64,000 nt of DNA from Cycas panzhihuaensis (Eukaryota; Cycadophyta). The notes beneath the pieces are model-generated. The model had not been told where the DNA came from. It searched no databases and saw nothing but the letters and a program-made list of their open reading frames with translations. Positions 1 to 10,585 of the stretch are shown one piece after another. Each line of letters starts with the position of its first letter. Position 1 is the first letter of the stretch. The stretch covers positions 214,341,741 to 214,405,740 of the forward strand of contig CM041465.1 in NCBI GenBank assembly GCA_023213395.1. Reading direction: 5' to 3'. The translations under genes and the position numbers were made by a program.

Positions 1-1463
1 GGCTAATTCTAATTACTAATTCATTTGTTAGTCACATTACATGAGATGATAGCCTTGTTAATTAGATCAGAACCTAAACTCTTATCATCACTTACTTCAT
101 CCTATTTATCCTTGCCTTTATTCTTATCTTTAATATCTTTAAAATCATGTTGGGGTAATGGATCTTTATGGATGAGTTGCTCATGGTTTAGTCTCGACGT
201 TGGATTATTGGAAGATTGAGGCTTTTGGCTTACGGATTGAACTACTCAACATTGAATTCTATTATGATTATGAGTCTAATGATACAAATACAATGGAGTC
301 TTCTTCATTATAGGTACAGGAAGGGGATTCTAATACTTCTTTCCCTCATTAAGATGAATGATCTTAGTTTATTGACTAGGTTGATTATAAAGAGAATTTT
401 TGATATGCAACTTGGTATTTATAGTACACTCAGGTGCTCTGATAGATAAAGTAAGATGATAATAAGTTTGGTCAATATGGCTTAACTTAGGTGATTTGAT
501 TAACTTCTCTATTAGAATAAACTTAATGATCTTCTTAATACTAGCCTAAATTTTGAAGGCCCAGAGATCTAAACACTTATTAATAGCCTTTTCATAAGAT
601 TGAGGACCAAGCTTTAAGACTTCAAAATATGTGTGAGTTCTTAGAGCATTAGTTAAGAGATCAAAGAGGAGACTAGGATCAAGGGGAGAGTGATAAGCAT
701 GAACTAGGTCCAAATCATGATTATATTTAATTAATAACAAAGTTTTAATCCCAATCTTGAAAGGCCTAGCAATAACAAAATAGCTAATACATAAATCATT
801 TAGTTATTAAAAAGAGAATATTGAAACAAAAGGGAGATGGTAAAACCATTTCAATGTATCACCTTAAAGTGATCTAGGGAATAACCACATCATAACATAA
901 TTATAAGGCAAGAAATTAGAATATGTAAGTGTAAAATCTTATACATACAAAGCAAGACCTTGAGAATACTAGCCCAAAAACTTTAGAAATTTAAGTAAAA
1001 ATGGGGGCATAGATAAAAGGAGGACCTTATAGAAAATGAGACCTCATATAGTTAACAAAAGACCTCCTTAGCCTTGACATAGAAGGATGTTGAAGAGGAG
1101 GTTCTTGATAAGGAAAAGAAGTGATGGGTGGATGTTGATCAATATGATAAGGGCAAAAAGATGATGGATAAGTGGGATTAAACCATATAATAAGGTTAAT
1201 ACTAGCATTTATTTGAGAAATAAGGCATTGTAGGATTAAAAGGTTATATTGAAGAGGAGAGGTGGTGTATTAAGAAAAAGGCCTAGGAGTGAAAGATGTA
1301 GGCTTCTTAATAGGTCTAATAGTTTACTGGTGATAGGTGTGTTAATCAAAAGAAACATGGGGATGAGAACCTTAAGTATCATGCCTAGAATATGGGGGTG
1401 ATAAAGGGATATGTCCCTTATAAGGAGAAGAAGGAGGGGGTTTTGCAATATATGTGGTATTCT
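1..1463 (-). pseudogene. Unrecognised degenerate coding stretch, left part
   Basis: On the minus strand this stretch reads as long protein-like runs interrupted mostly by TAG/TAA. One open piece (740 to 546) contains the phrases DLVHAYHSPLDPSLLFDLL and KLGPQSYEKAINKCLDLWAF, and the part next to element A (about 1460 to 1060) is rich in Pro, Ser, Tyr and His. I recognise no domain. It appears to be the downstream continuation of the similar coding stretch at 6568-7860, separated by the insertion of element A. It may be part of an older transposable element or a decayed gene. The coding nature is inferred from reading-frame character only. Confidence 0.35.
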
Positions 1464-1960
1464 TGATGAGAAAATATAACTGCAGAAGCAATGTAATAAT
1501 AGAACTTTAAACCATACAAAGAATAAATAACATAAACAAATCAAGGACTTAACAAAGAATATTAGGAGATTCAAGTCTAAGCATAAAACTTTTATTAATC
1601 TGAGTAATAGCTAAAGAATTACAGAGATGAATAAACCCCAACTCTTCACCTCAACTCATCCATAATCATATCATCATGTTACATGTGCCATTACATAAGA
1701 ATATATAGACACAACATTATAAGATACCACCTTGTGACTTTACAATACAATGGGCATAAACCATGGGCTGATAAAAAAACCCCATAAGACATCTAAAAAA
1801 TTTTCTTAGGGGCTCCTGCCCCTAAACCCCCACCTGGGGCCGCTAGCCCCCTAGACCCTCGACCTGGGGGCCCTACAATAGGCCCCCAGACACCACAAAG
1901 GGGCTCAAGTGTAATGCCTATACCCATGTAACACTTACAAAGTATTCAACATATCTAACA
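1464..1960 (-). repeat. Element A 3' LTR
   Basis: About 497 bp, matching 6069-6567 along its whole length. On the minus strand it runs from a TGTTAGATAT start to a TCATCA end, so the TG...CA termini are kept. It contains a GC-rich block at about 1800-1910 with repeated runs of C and G. The copy nearest the RNase H end and purine tract is the 3' LTR. Confidence 0.92.
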
Positions 1961-1976
1961 ATCTCTCACTTGTTGA
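1961..1976 (-). other. Polypurine tract of element A
   Basis: Read on the minus strand, a purine-rich CAAGTGAGAGAT directly precedes the LTR start. Element J has CAAGTGGGAGAT at the same place. This is the plus-strand primer site. Confidence 0.8.
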
Positions 1977-1999
1977 ACACTTTACAAGAAAACCTACAC

Positions 2000-4900
2000 A
2001 CATAACTACTGAATGCTAAAATCACAAACACCCATTATAATTCTACACCATTTAAATTTTTCAATGCTAATAATCTTAGTCAATGAGTTTGTAGCATTCT
2101 CTTATATAGTAATCTTCTACAAATCCACCTTGTGATCTTAAACTATTTCCCTCACAAAATGGAACTGTACATCAATATTCTTCAACCGAGTATGAAAAAT
2201 GGGATTCTTTGCTAGGTAGATTACACTTTGGCTATCATAATCTATCCTCATAGCATCTTGCTTAAATCCAATATCTATGCATAATCTCTGTAACCAAACT
2301 GCTTCCTTGCATGCATGAGTAGCTATCATATACTCTGCTTCTATGATAGAAAGTACCACAACTTATTGTCTTTTACTCATTTAATTGACTATTCCACCAC
2401 AAAGGGTTAAAACATACCTACTTATAGATCTTCTACTATCAAGATCTCTAGCCCAATTAGCATCAACAAAACCTCTCAACTTCACTACTCTATACTCCAT
2501 GGGATCTCATTGATAGCAAATTCCATAGTCTGATATACCTTGTAAATACTTGAAAATCTTTTTCATAGCCATCTAATACTCCTTGCCTAGGTTTGATATA
2601 TACCTGCTAACTACTCCCACTACATGGGCAATATCTAGTTGAGTGTAAACCATTGCATACATCAGGCTACCAACAACACTAGAATAAGGGACAAATGCCA
2701 TGTATTCAATTTCTTGGTGTGTCTTTAGGCATTGTTTAGCTAATAATTTTAAACCAGCAAGAAGAGGAACATTAACTAGTTTACTATCTTATAATCTAAA
2801 CCATTGCAATATTGTCTCAATATACCATCTTTGGCTAAGCTAAATCTTCCTATTTCTTCTATCCCTTTTAATCTCAATGCCCAAAATAAAATGTGCAACA
2901 CCAAGATCCTTCATCTTAAAGTGAGATGTCAGTTAGTCTTTCACAAGTTGGTTCATTCCTTTATTGTTATCAACTAAAAGTATGTCATCTACATATAAAG
3001 CCAAAATAACAAAACGATCACCAACCTACTTATAATAAACACAATAATCTGCTTTGCTATGCACAAAGCCATTTACCAATATATGTGAATCAAACTTTTG
3101 ATACCACATACTTGGTGACTGTTTCAAGTCGTATATTGACTTCTTCAACTTGCACCTCATATGCTCTTTTCTTGTAACTTCAAACCCTTCAAGATGCAAC
3201 ATATAAATTTCTTTCTCAAGGTCACTATGAAGAAATATAGTCTTCACGTCCATTTGATCCACCTCAAGGTCATAGGTAGTTTCTACAATAAACAAAAATC
3301 CAATTAAAGCAACTTTTGTAATAGGAGAAAATACCTCACCAAAATCTATTCCCTTGACCTGGGAATAGCCCTTTGCTACCAAGTGAGCCTTATACTTTTC
3401 CATAGTACCATTTGCCTAGAACTTCTTCTTGAAGATCCATTTGTTATCAATAGGTTTTATGCCATCAGTTAGATCCGCCAAATCCCATGTATTATTTTTA
3501 TCCAAGGCCATCATTTCTTCTTGCATGGCCTTCATCCAGAGTTGGCTCTCTTTTAACTCTAGAGCCCTCTAAACAGTACCTGGATCACCATTTGTAGTAG
3601 ATAAAATAAAATAAGAGTGACGAAAGTCTTTAGGAATATACCTGTTAGGCTGTCTTCTCTCACGAGTTGATCTCCTCACGATGTAGGGTTCTTGAACTTG
3701 AGCTACCTCTATAACTGGTTCTTCCTCTTCAGTTGACTCATATTTTAATGCAGAATCTTCATCCCTTACTTCAAATTGTACCTTCTTAGAGTGTTCCTCC
3801 TTTGGTTCTTCATCCTGTTTTAGAGGCTTGAACTCCTCTCTAAAGACAACATCATGACTATACATAACCTTTTATGTTTTAAGGTTATAAAGCTTATATC
3901 CTTTAACACCATCATCATAACTAATGAAAATAGTCTTTTGTTCTTTGAAATCAAGCTTAGTCCTTTGCTATCTAGGAACATGCACAAAAGCTTCATAGCT
4001 AAACACTCTAATATGACTAAGAGATGGTTTTAACTAGACTGTACTTCTTTAGGTGTTTTATATACTAAAGCAGTTGCTAGTGATCTATTTATTAGGTAGC
4101 TTGTAGTCATCATAGCCTCTATTTAGAATTTCTTCGCTAATCTAGTAACATTAAGCATACTCCTCAATCTCTCCATCAAGGTCCTATTTATCCTTTCAAC
4201 AACTCTATTCTACTATGTTATATAGGAAATTATCTTTTGCCTTGCTATCCCACACTACTTACAAAACTACTTAAACTTCTTTGAGCAAAACTCACCTCCA
4301 TTATCAGTCCTCAGTACTTTGATCCACTTGTCACTCTCATTCTCGACCAAGGCCTTAAATTCTTTGAATTTATTGAAGACTTCATATTTCTTCTTAAGAA
4401 AGTATAGCTATATCTTTCTTGAGAAATTATCTATAAATAAGACAAAGTATTTGGACCCACCCAATGAGGGTATATCAATACGTCCAAAAACATCATTATG
4501 TACCAATTGTAGAATACCCTTTGCTCTCTTCGAGCTTGAAGAAAAACTGACTCAATTCTATTTGCCATACACACAATGCTCATAGAAATTAAAATCAAAG
4601 GAGCCATTAATTCCATAGATGTCTTCTACCATACCTTTAGAGAATAAATCATAAAGGCCTTTCTCTCCAATATGGCCCAACCTCTAATGCCACAACATAG
4701 TTTTACTAGCAAGTGATATTTGATTCTCACCTTCATTATGGCTACTTTCTATAATAGCTAGACTGTAACTTTTAGCACACACCATACTTGCATCAAACTT
4801 GTATAGTGTTCCAAATTGGACCCCTCTTACTAACACCAATGCTCCTTGAACTATTCTGCAACTATCTTTATTAAAAATCACTTTTATTCCCGCATCACCC

Positions 4901-5180
4901 AATTAACTAACAGATAATAGACTCATTGACAAACTAGGAATATGACTCATATTAGGGATAGTTTTAACCCTTCTATCCCCAAATCAAACCTTTACCCTTC
5001 CATGACCTATAATTTTATATGGGTAATGATCTTCAAGAAATACCTTACCTCCATCAATCCTTGTGTATTCACAAAACTAGTCCCTATGGGGAGTAACATG
5101 AAGCAAAGCACCATAGTCAATTAACCAAGACTCAACATTTGACAACTTACCTAAGGTTACCAAATAAACATCACCATCGG
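2000..5180 (-). pseudogene. Element A pol: PR-IN-RT-RNase H (copia), broken
   Basis: Minus-strand copia polyprotein. Integrase lies around 4900-4000 (GAG-pre-integrase region, then the core). RT starts near 3560; 3403-3026 is an open run with HLVAKGYSQVKGIDFGEVFSP, and the catalytic YVDD is intact at 2995-2984. RNase H ends the protein, with the open piece 2359-2138 showing the IIEAEYM and YDSQSVIYLAK motifs. Stops and shifts interrupt it throughout, so it cannot make protein. The corresponding parts of element J read almost the same and allow the frame to be followed. Confidence 0.9.
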
Positions 5181-5189
5181 CTTCATCAA

Positions 5190-5982
5190 AGGCTTTTGTT
5201 ACCGTGGAAGAAGTAGCTTCAAGTGACTTTCCCTTATCTACCTTGACTCAACACTGGCTCTTCATATGGCTAGCCTTCTTACATCTCTAGCATACCAAAG
5301 ATCCTTTACTTGGAGATTTGGATTTTCCTAGAGATTTTGGCCGTCTGTTCCTAGGCCTTTGTTGGTCGCAATCCAACATTTGAACTCTCGCTACTAATGC
5401 TTCTTTCGAATAATCCTTAGAAGATTTTTACCTTATCTCTTCTAATAGCAGAGGAGAAACAAGATCATCAAATTTTAGGGTGGAAGTAGCCATGCTACTA
5501 ATCATCATCATAAGATTATACCAAGAATTAAGAAGTGAACATAACAGGGTAATACACTTGTCTTCTTCGGATATTGTTACCCCAACTAAAATAAGTTGAC
5601 TCACCATAGTATTAAATGTAGTGAGATAATCTACAACTGCATCTACATCACTCATCCTAAGTGAATACATATTTTTCTAAAGAAATAGCTTATTAACCAG
5701 GGACTTTGTCTAATACAAAGCTTCTTACTTTCTCCACAGATCTTTGGCCATAGACTTCATAGTAATATTTAACAATACCATGTCTAAAAAGCATAACCTT
5801 ATTGAATTGATTACCTCTTGATCTAGCTTCTTCCAGTCTTCATCATCCATAGTCATAGGATTTATTCATACTATAGCAATCCACTAATCCTTCTCTAAAA
5901 GGATATCTTCCATCTTTAGTTTATACGACTCAAAGTTTTGGCCATTAAACTTTTCAATCTCCATCTTTGTAGTGCTTGCCAT
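5190..5982 (-). pseudogene. Element A gag with CCHC knuckle, broken
   Basis: Minus-strand gag starting at an ATG (5982-5980) about 70 bases after the PBS and opening like element J gag. The open piece 5670-5428 is the middle of the copia gag (UBN2-type) domain, with DYLTTFNTMVSQLILVGVTI. A zinc knuckle of C-x2-C-x4-H-x4-C form lies at 5292-5251, with one stop replacing a residue inside it. It would form the capsid and bind the element RNA. Several stops disable it. Confidence 0.88.
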
Positions 5983-6050
5983 GATCTTTGCACTCAAGTT
6001 CACTTCATAAAACTCCCACTTACCAAATGGCTTCCCACAGAACTAAAACC

Positions 6051-6067
6051 CTTATCTCTAATACCAA
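6051..6067 (-). other. Primer binding site of element A
   Basis: On the minus strand this reads TTGGTATTAGAGATAAG, the initiator-Met-tRNA type PBS TGGTATCAGAG with a C-to-T change, one base inside the 5' LTR. Element J keeps TGGTATCAGAGC at this place. Confidence 0.88.
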
Positions 6068-6068
6068 T

Positions 6069-6567
6069 TAAAGAGAAAATATAACCACAGAAGTAATGTG
6101 ATAACATAACTTTAAATCATGCGAAGAACAAATAACATAAATAAATCAAGCACTCAACAAAGAATACCAGGAGATTTAGGTCTAAGCATAGACGTTTTAT
6201 TAATCTGAGTAATAGCTAAAGAATTACATAGATGAATAAACCCCAACTCTTCACCTTGACTCATCCACGACCATATCATAATGTTGCATGTGCCATTACA
6301 TAAGAATATATAGACACAACATTACAAGGTACTGCCTTGTGATTTTATAATGCAATGGCCATAAACCATGGGCCGACAAAAAACCCTCATAAGACACCCA
6401 AAATTTTTTCTTGGGGGCTCTCGCCCCTAAACCCTCACGCGGGGGCCCGTTGGCCCCCTAGACCCCCTAGTTGGGGGCCCTACAATGGGCCCCCAAACCC
6501 CACAAAGGGGCTCAGGTGTAATGCTTATACCTATGTAACACTTACAAAGTGTTCAATATATCTAACA
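6069..6567 (-). repeat. Element A 5' LTR
   Basis: About 499 bp, the partner of 1464-1960. It carries the same GC-rich G/C-run block (about 6410-6515) and ends, on the minus strand, in TTTCTCTTTA next to the PBS; the terminal CA has become TA. Confidence 0.92.
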
Positions 6568-7860
6568 ATTTTGATGTGAAAAGAATAAGGATTTCCTTAA
6601 TTAGAAACAGAAGTATGAGAAGAAGGGTATGGTAAGCCTTCGCCATATGCTAGAGAGGGTTATGGCCCTCCATTATATAAGAATTAATGGGATCGGTTAG
6701 CATAAAGATAGGAATATAATAATGAGATGGTGAGTGTAATATTTACCCCACTCTATTATAAAGATGATATGATGTTATATTCTTTAAAATGCTTCCTCCT
6801 TTATTTTATTTCTTCCATTTCTCTTCACATTTCTCTATCTTAAATGCTTAAATGATTAGTCATGTAATAAAGGGATATGTTTACTAGATAATAGGACATG
6901 TAAACTAGAATTGGGCTACTTGTATTTAGGAATAGAAGAGGGTCCTCTACCTAGTGAGTGAGAAGTGGAAGCCTAATAAGTGAAATAATGCTCTTGAGTA
7001 AAACTCTCAAGAGAAACATCATAAGGAATGGAAGATATTAGAGTAACCTAAGTTCCATCTCATATGGGATAAACTAGTGCATGGGATTAGGAGTGAATAA
7101 ACTAAGTATCAACTACCTTATTAGGTGGGATAAGAGGTGCCTTAGGAGTAGGCCGATGAGAAGGAACATGTGAGTATGGGACATTCATCATGTTAGAAGG
7201 CTAAATATATAAAGATTGTTGTTCTTACATAAAAGTATTGAATTGTTGATGGTGATATTCAAAAGTTGGATTGGGAGATAAAGCCATAGTATGAGTGTTT
7301 TGATGAAACAAATCATGGTAACCATGGATAGGTATGGAAGAATGAATTCTAGCAAGCACATGTTTAAAGTAGGGGTAAGCAACCTGATTAGGTTGGGTCT
7401 CTTCTTATATGAAAGAAGAAGTATGAAGAGAGGAATTACCTAGTTGTTATTGAGGCAAATCAAGATAACCTTTCTTAATAAGGACTTCATGCAAATCATC
7501 AAGTTCCTCAAGAGGATAGATATAAGTTTGATATGCTTGGTGCTCAGAGTAATCATCATGAGTTAGATAAGCCTCATGAATGGGATATGTTTCTTGATAA
7601 TCAAAATAAAAAGGGATGCTCATTTCTTTAAACATCTCCTAAGTTGAGTGTGCAAAGGGATTTCCATAAGAACGGAGGTATCAAAAGTCATAGAGTAAAA
7701 GCCGTAGGTCTAAGATGTGTAGATAGGAAATTTTGGTAACTTCCCTAGTATGGTCACCAGAAAATGGTTTACTGGCTTTAGACCAATCATAATAGGGAAA
7801 TTAAGATGAATGGTCTAAAGAGAAAGCCTTTTCAACCAACTCCTAAGAAGGAGTTTTCAC
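6568..7860 (-). pseudogene. Unrecognised degenerate coding stretch, right part
   Basis: On the minus strand a long reading frame, broken mainly by C-to-T type stops, runs from about 7860 to the edge of element A. The open piece 7635-7447 includes EAYLTHDDYSEHQAYQTYI and LEELDDLHEVLIKKGYLDL. Further on the sequence becomes Pro/His/Tyr-rich and continues in similar style at 1460-1060, beyond element A. I do not recognise the protein. It could be the gag-like part of an older element or a decayed host gene. Confidence 0.4.
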
Positions 7861-9084
7861 CCACTTATGAGTGTATTCTAAATTAAGGAAATAATTTTAA
7901 TATAAGAGAAAATAATTTGTATACATAAAGAAACTAAACTAGATCTATGTCTAACAACAAAACAAATCTACATGCAACAACTAGGATGTATTGTTCATTT
8001 GCATGAAAATATTATACACCATGTATATAAGCAAAGACAAGTAAGAACATAAGAGGCAAGGGAGATTTAGGTACCTAAGTTATACTTATAGTTATCTTAC
8101 TACCTACTCTTTTACTTCTTTTTCTACTAGTTTAGGTATAATCAATATAATATAAAAGAGTAAAGATATGGGTAATCATACAATTACAAACTTAAATCTA
8201 AGACCCACTAAACCAAATCTTGCAAGATGAAAATTTTTCTTTTCTTATGTATGTAAGTGCAACAAGTAAATGTAATCAAAGCAAATGAGTGGAAAACTAA
8301 AAGATAATTCAATTTGCTTCATTTCTCTTGTTTTACCTTTTCTAATAAATTTTGAGATTAAGAAAATAGATGTATACATGGTGATAAATTTTATAGCAAA
8401 ATGGCTCCACTCACTTGGTGTTCCTCCTTGTGCTAAAATAGAGTTGAATGATAGAAGAAACAAAACATAAGTGTTGCAATAATTGAAGAAAAAATATAAT
8501 ATTTCTCACATCAAATCCTTCAAGCAACTTAAAATGATCTTCAACTAATATATAACTTGAAAATAACCTTTGCATACAAGGAAATAGCTATCTCACTTAA
8601 TAACTCTCTCTAATTTCTAATTCTATCTCCTCTTAAGAGTCTAGGAATCAATATACCAACTCTTTGTAGGGCCAAAATCATTAAGAATTAGGAGTAAGAG
8701 AGAATTAGAGAGGTGAAATCACCAAAATAAAAGGATTAAAATACTTCTAGAAAGCAAAATATACCATTCAATCATGAAATTTTAAAGATGATGAGATCTA
8801 ATAATAAGAATAAGAAAACTTTTTTTTTTCTTCATTTTTGTTTCCTTTTTTAAAACTCAACTAGTAAGAAATCCAAATAATATTACCTCAATGATGATTG
8901 AAACCAATGGTAGATACCTTAGAATGGTGCCATGTTTCTACCCAATATTTATCATCAAGTCCTCAAGGCCATAAGAATGGCAAAAGTGATGATAAAAGTA
9001 TTAGTAGAGAGGGTGAACTAAATAAGTAAAACTAGTAGAAGTTATACAAGATTAATTTTAGTAGATGAATAAGTATGTAGATAT
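7861..9084. other. AT-rich stretch with nothing recognised
   Basis: No coding signal or repeat termini that I can support. Two overlapping short ORFs on opposite strands near 8245-8470 look like chance frames. Confidence 0.5.
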
Positions 9085-9728
9085 TGTTGGATATTGTGAC
9101 AACAATAGTTTGAGGCTAAAATTTTGGCATGTTGGTAGGACAATTTCCCCCCTAATATTTCTCGGGGGGTTCCAAGGGGGGCGACAGCCTCCCTTAGCCG
9201 AGGGGTGCGGAGATGGTGGAATGCCCCCTACTAAGAGGGGGTTCGGGGGTGATAGCCCCCGACCCAAAAAATTAGCCCTATAAACCATATTAAATTGTAA
9301 AGAGAATTAGGGTCATTCGATATAAATACCCTAGATTCTATGGCTGAGATTTATGCCTTGGATGACCCTCTCATGTAGCCCGATTTAGGGCTTTTCTTAA
9401 TATGTTATATGTAATGTAATGTACTGTGATGAGGGCGGTGGCTAGTTGTTATTCTAGAGAGCACTCTACTACTGAGATGTACTTTTTCTCCATTCTACAA
9501 CAATAAAGATCAATACCTTTCTTGTGTGGATGTTTCCCTATCACACTACTAGGGTTTTACCATGTTATATCAGGTGTATATGTGATGTTTGGCTTTCATA
9601 TTCATGTTATTGTATTATCTCTATTTTCAGAACTTGCATATTAAATTTTAGTTTCGATTCCTGTTACTAGTTGCAAAATAGTTCGAATCTTATGGTGATT
9701 TAAGGTTTGGGACCTTGTATTCTTAACA
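9085..9728 (+). repeat. Element B 5' LTR
   Basis: Begins TGTTGGATATTG and ends TTCTTAACA, keeping TG...CA. It holds a GC-rich G/C-run island at about 9148-9260, a TATA-box sequence TATAAATA at 9321-9328 and an AATAAA poly(A)-like signal at 9502-9507. It matches 13772-14416 end to end. Confidence 0.94.
9321..9328 (+). promoter_or_regulatory. TATA box candidate in element B 5' LTR
   Basis: TATAAATA lies about 180 bases upstream of an AATAAA signal (9502) in the LTR, the order expected for U3-R. The 3' LTR copy has mutated to TACAAATA. Confidence 0.5.
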
Positions 9729-9730
9729 AG

Positions 9731-9743
9731 TGGTATTATAGCC
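9731..9743 (+). other. Primer binding site of element B
   Basis: TGGTATTATAGCC, a decayed TGGTATCAGAGCC initiator-Met-type PBS, two bases after the LTR end. Confidence 0.85.
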
Positions 9744-9797
9744 ACTTTTTTTTGCAGGGAGTTTGTAAAGGTTTTAGTGTTGGCTTTTCTACTCCAA

Positions 9798-10560
9798 ATG
9801 GCGAAACTAGAAAGTGTAAAGTTCAAGGTGAGAAATTCAATGGCAAGAACAACTTTGAGTTATGGAAGTTAAAAGCATATGATATTCTTGTATAGTAGGG
9901 TTTATGTAAAGCCCTTGTAGGCAAATCGAAGAAACCTATAGATATGGACGATGATAAATGGGATGATTTAGACAAAAAGGCACATAACACAATACGACTG
10001 TGCTTGGCAGATGAAGTCTTGTTTAACATCGTAGGGGAGTAGATAGTAGCAGGATTATGGACTCGGTTGGAAGGCCTGTATATGACCAAATTAGTAACAA
10101 ATCAAATCTACCTGAAGAGGCAACTGTACTTATTACAGATGAAGGAAGGTATAAAAATTACTTACCATTTAAATATTTTTAATACTCTTATTTGTCAGTT
10201 GACTAGTATCGATGTTAAAATTGAGGATGAGGACAAGGCTATTACCTTGTTATGCTCATTACTCGAATCCTGGGATAATATTGTCATCTCAATTAGTTTT
10301 AGCACTACATATGATTTGGAATATGATTCTATTGTGAATGCTTTGCTAATGGAAGAAGTGTGGAGGAAGTCTAGTCTTGAAACCTCCACACCAGAAGCTA
10401 TGACGGTAAGGGGTAGAACAATTGAGAGAGGACAAAACTCTAGGGATACATCGAGGTCCAAGTCAAAGAGAAAAAAGAGTAAGATCAGATGTTGACACTG
10501 TAATAAGATAAGTCACCTCAAGAAGGATTGCTTCAAAAGGAAGGAGTTCTAGAAAAAGGA
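9798..10560 (+). pseudogene. Element B gag with CCHC knuckle, broken
   Basis: The likely start is the ATG at 9798. A frameshift about 30 bases later moves the frame to the one read in 9707-9895 (KFNGKNNFELWKLKAYDIL), a typical copia gag opening. The frame continues through 10067-10495 with the gag core. A zinc knuckle C-x2-C-x4-H-x4-C lies at 10490-10531, with TGA in place of its second residue. Basic residues (KSKRKKSK) precede it. The product would bind RNA and form the particle; stops and the shift disable it. Confidence 0.9.
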
Positions 10561-10585
10561 AGATCCTACCAAGGAGGCGAATCAG

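Larger units (their letters stand above)
1464..6567 (-). mobile_element. Element A: Ty1/copia LTR retrotransposon, complete but decayed
   Basis: Two similar LTRs (1464-1960 and 6069-6567) bound an interior with, on the minus strand, a primer binding site, gag with zinc knuckle, protease, integrase, reverse transcriptase and RNase H in copia order, then a purine tract. The flanking 5-mers are attct (left) and atttt (right), a likely target-site duplication differing by one C/T transition. Stops and frameshifts break every domain. It belongs to the same family as element J at 46160-51193, which lies in the opposite orientation. It inserted into the unrecognised coding stretch present on both sides. 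Confidence 0.93.

Noticed and set aside
8245-8470. Two mutually antisense ORFs near 8.3 kb
   Set aside because: No motif, no homologous partner in the window, opposite frames equally open; chance.
8640-8700. Possible minus-strand PBS (TTGGTATATTGATTCC)
   Set aside because: No LTR end next to it and no matching second LTR; the similarity is too weak.
9058-9288. Opposite-strand ORFs of 72 and 76 residues
   Set aside because: They span the GC-rich island at the start of the element B LTR, where few stops occur; low-complexity Gly/Pro frames, not genes.
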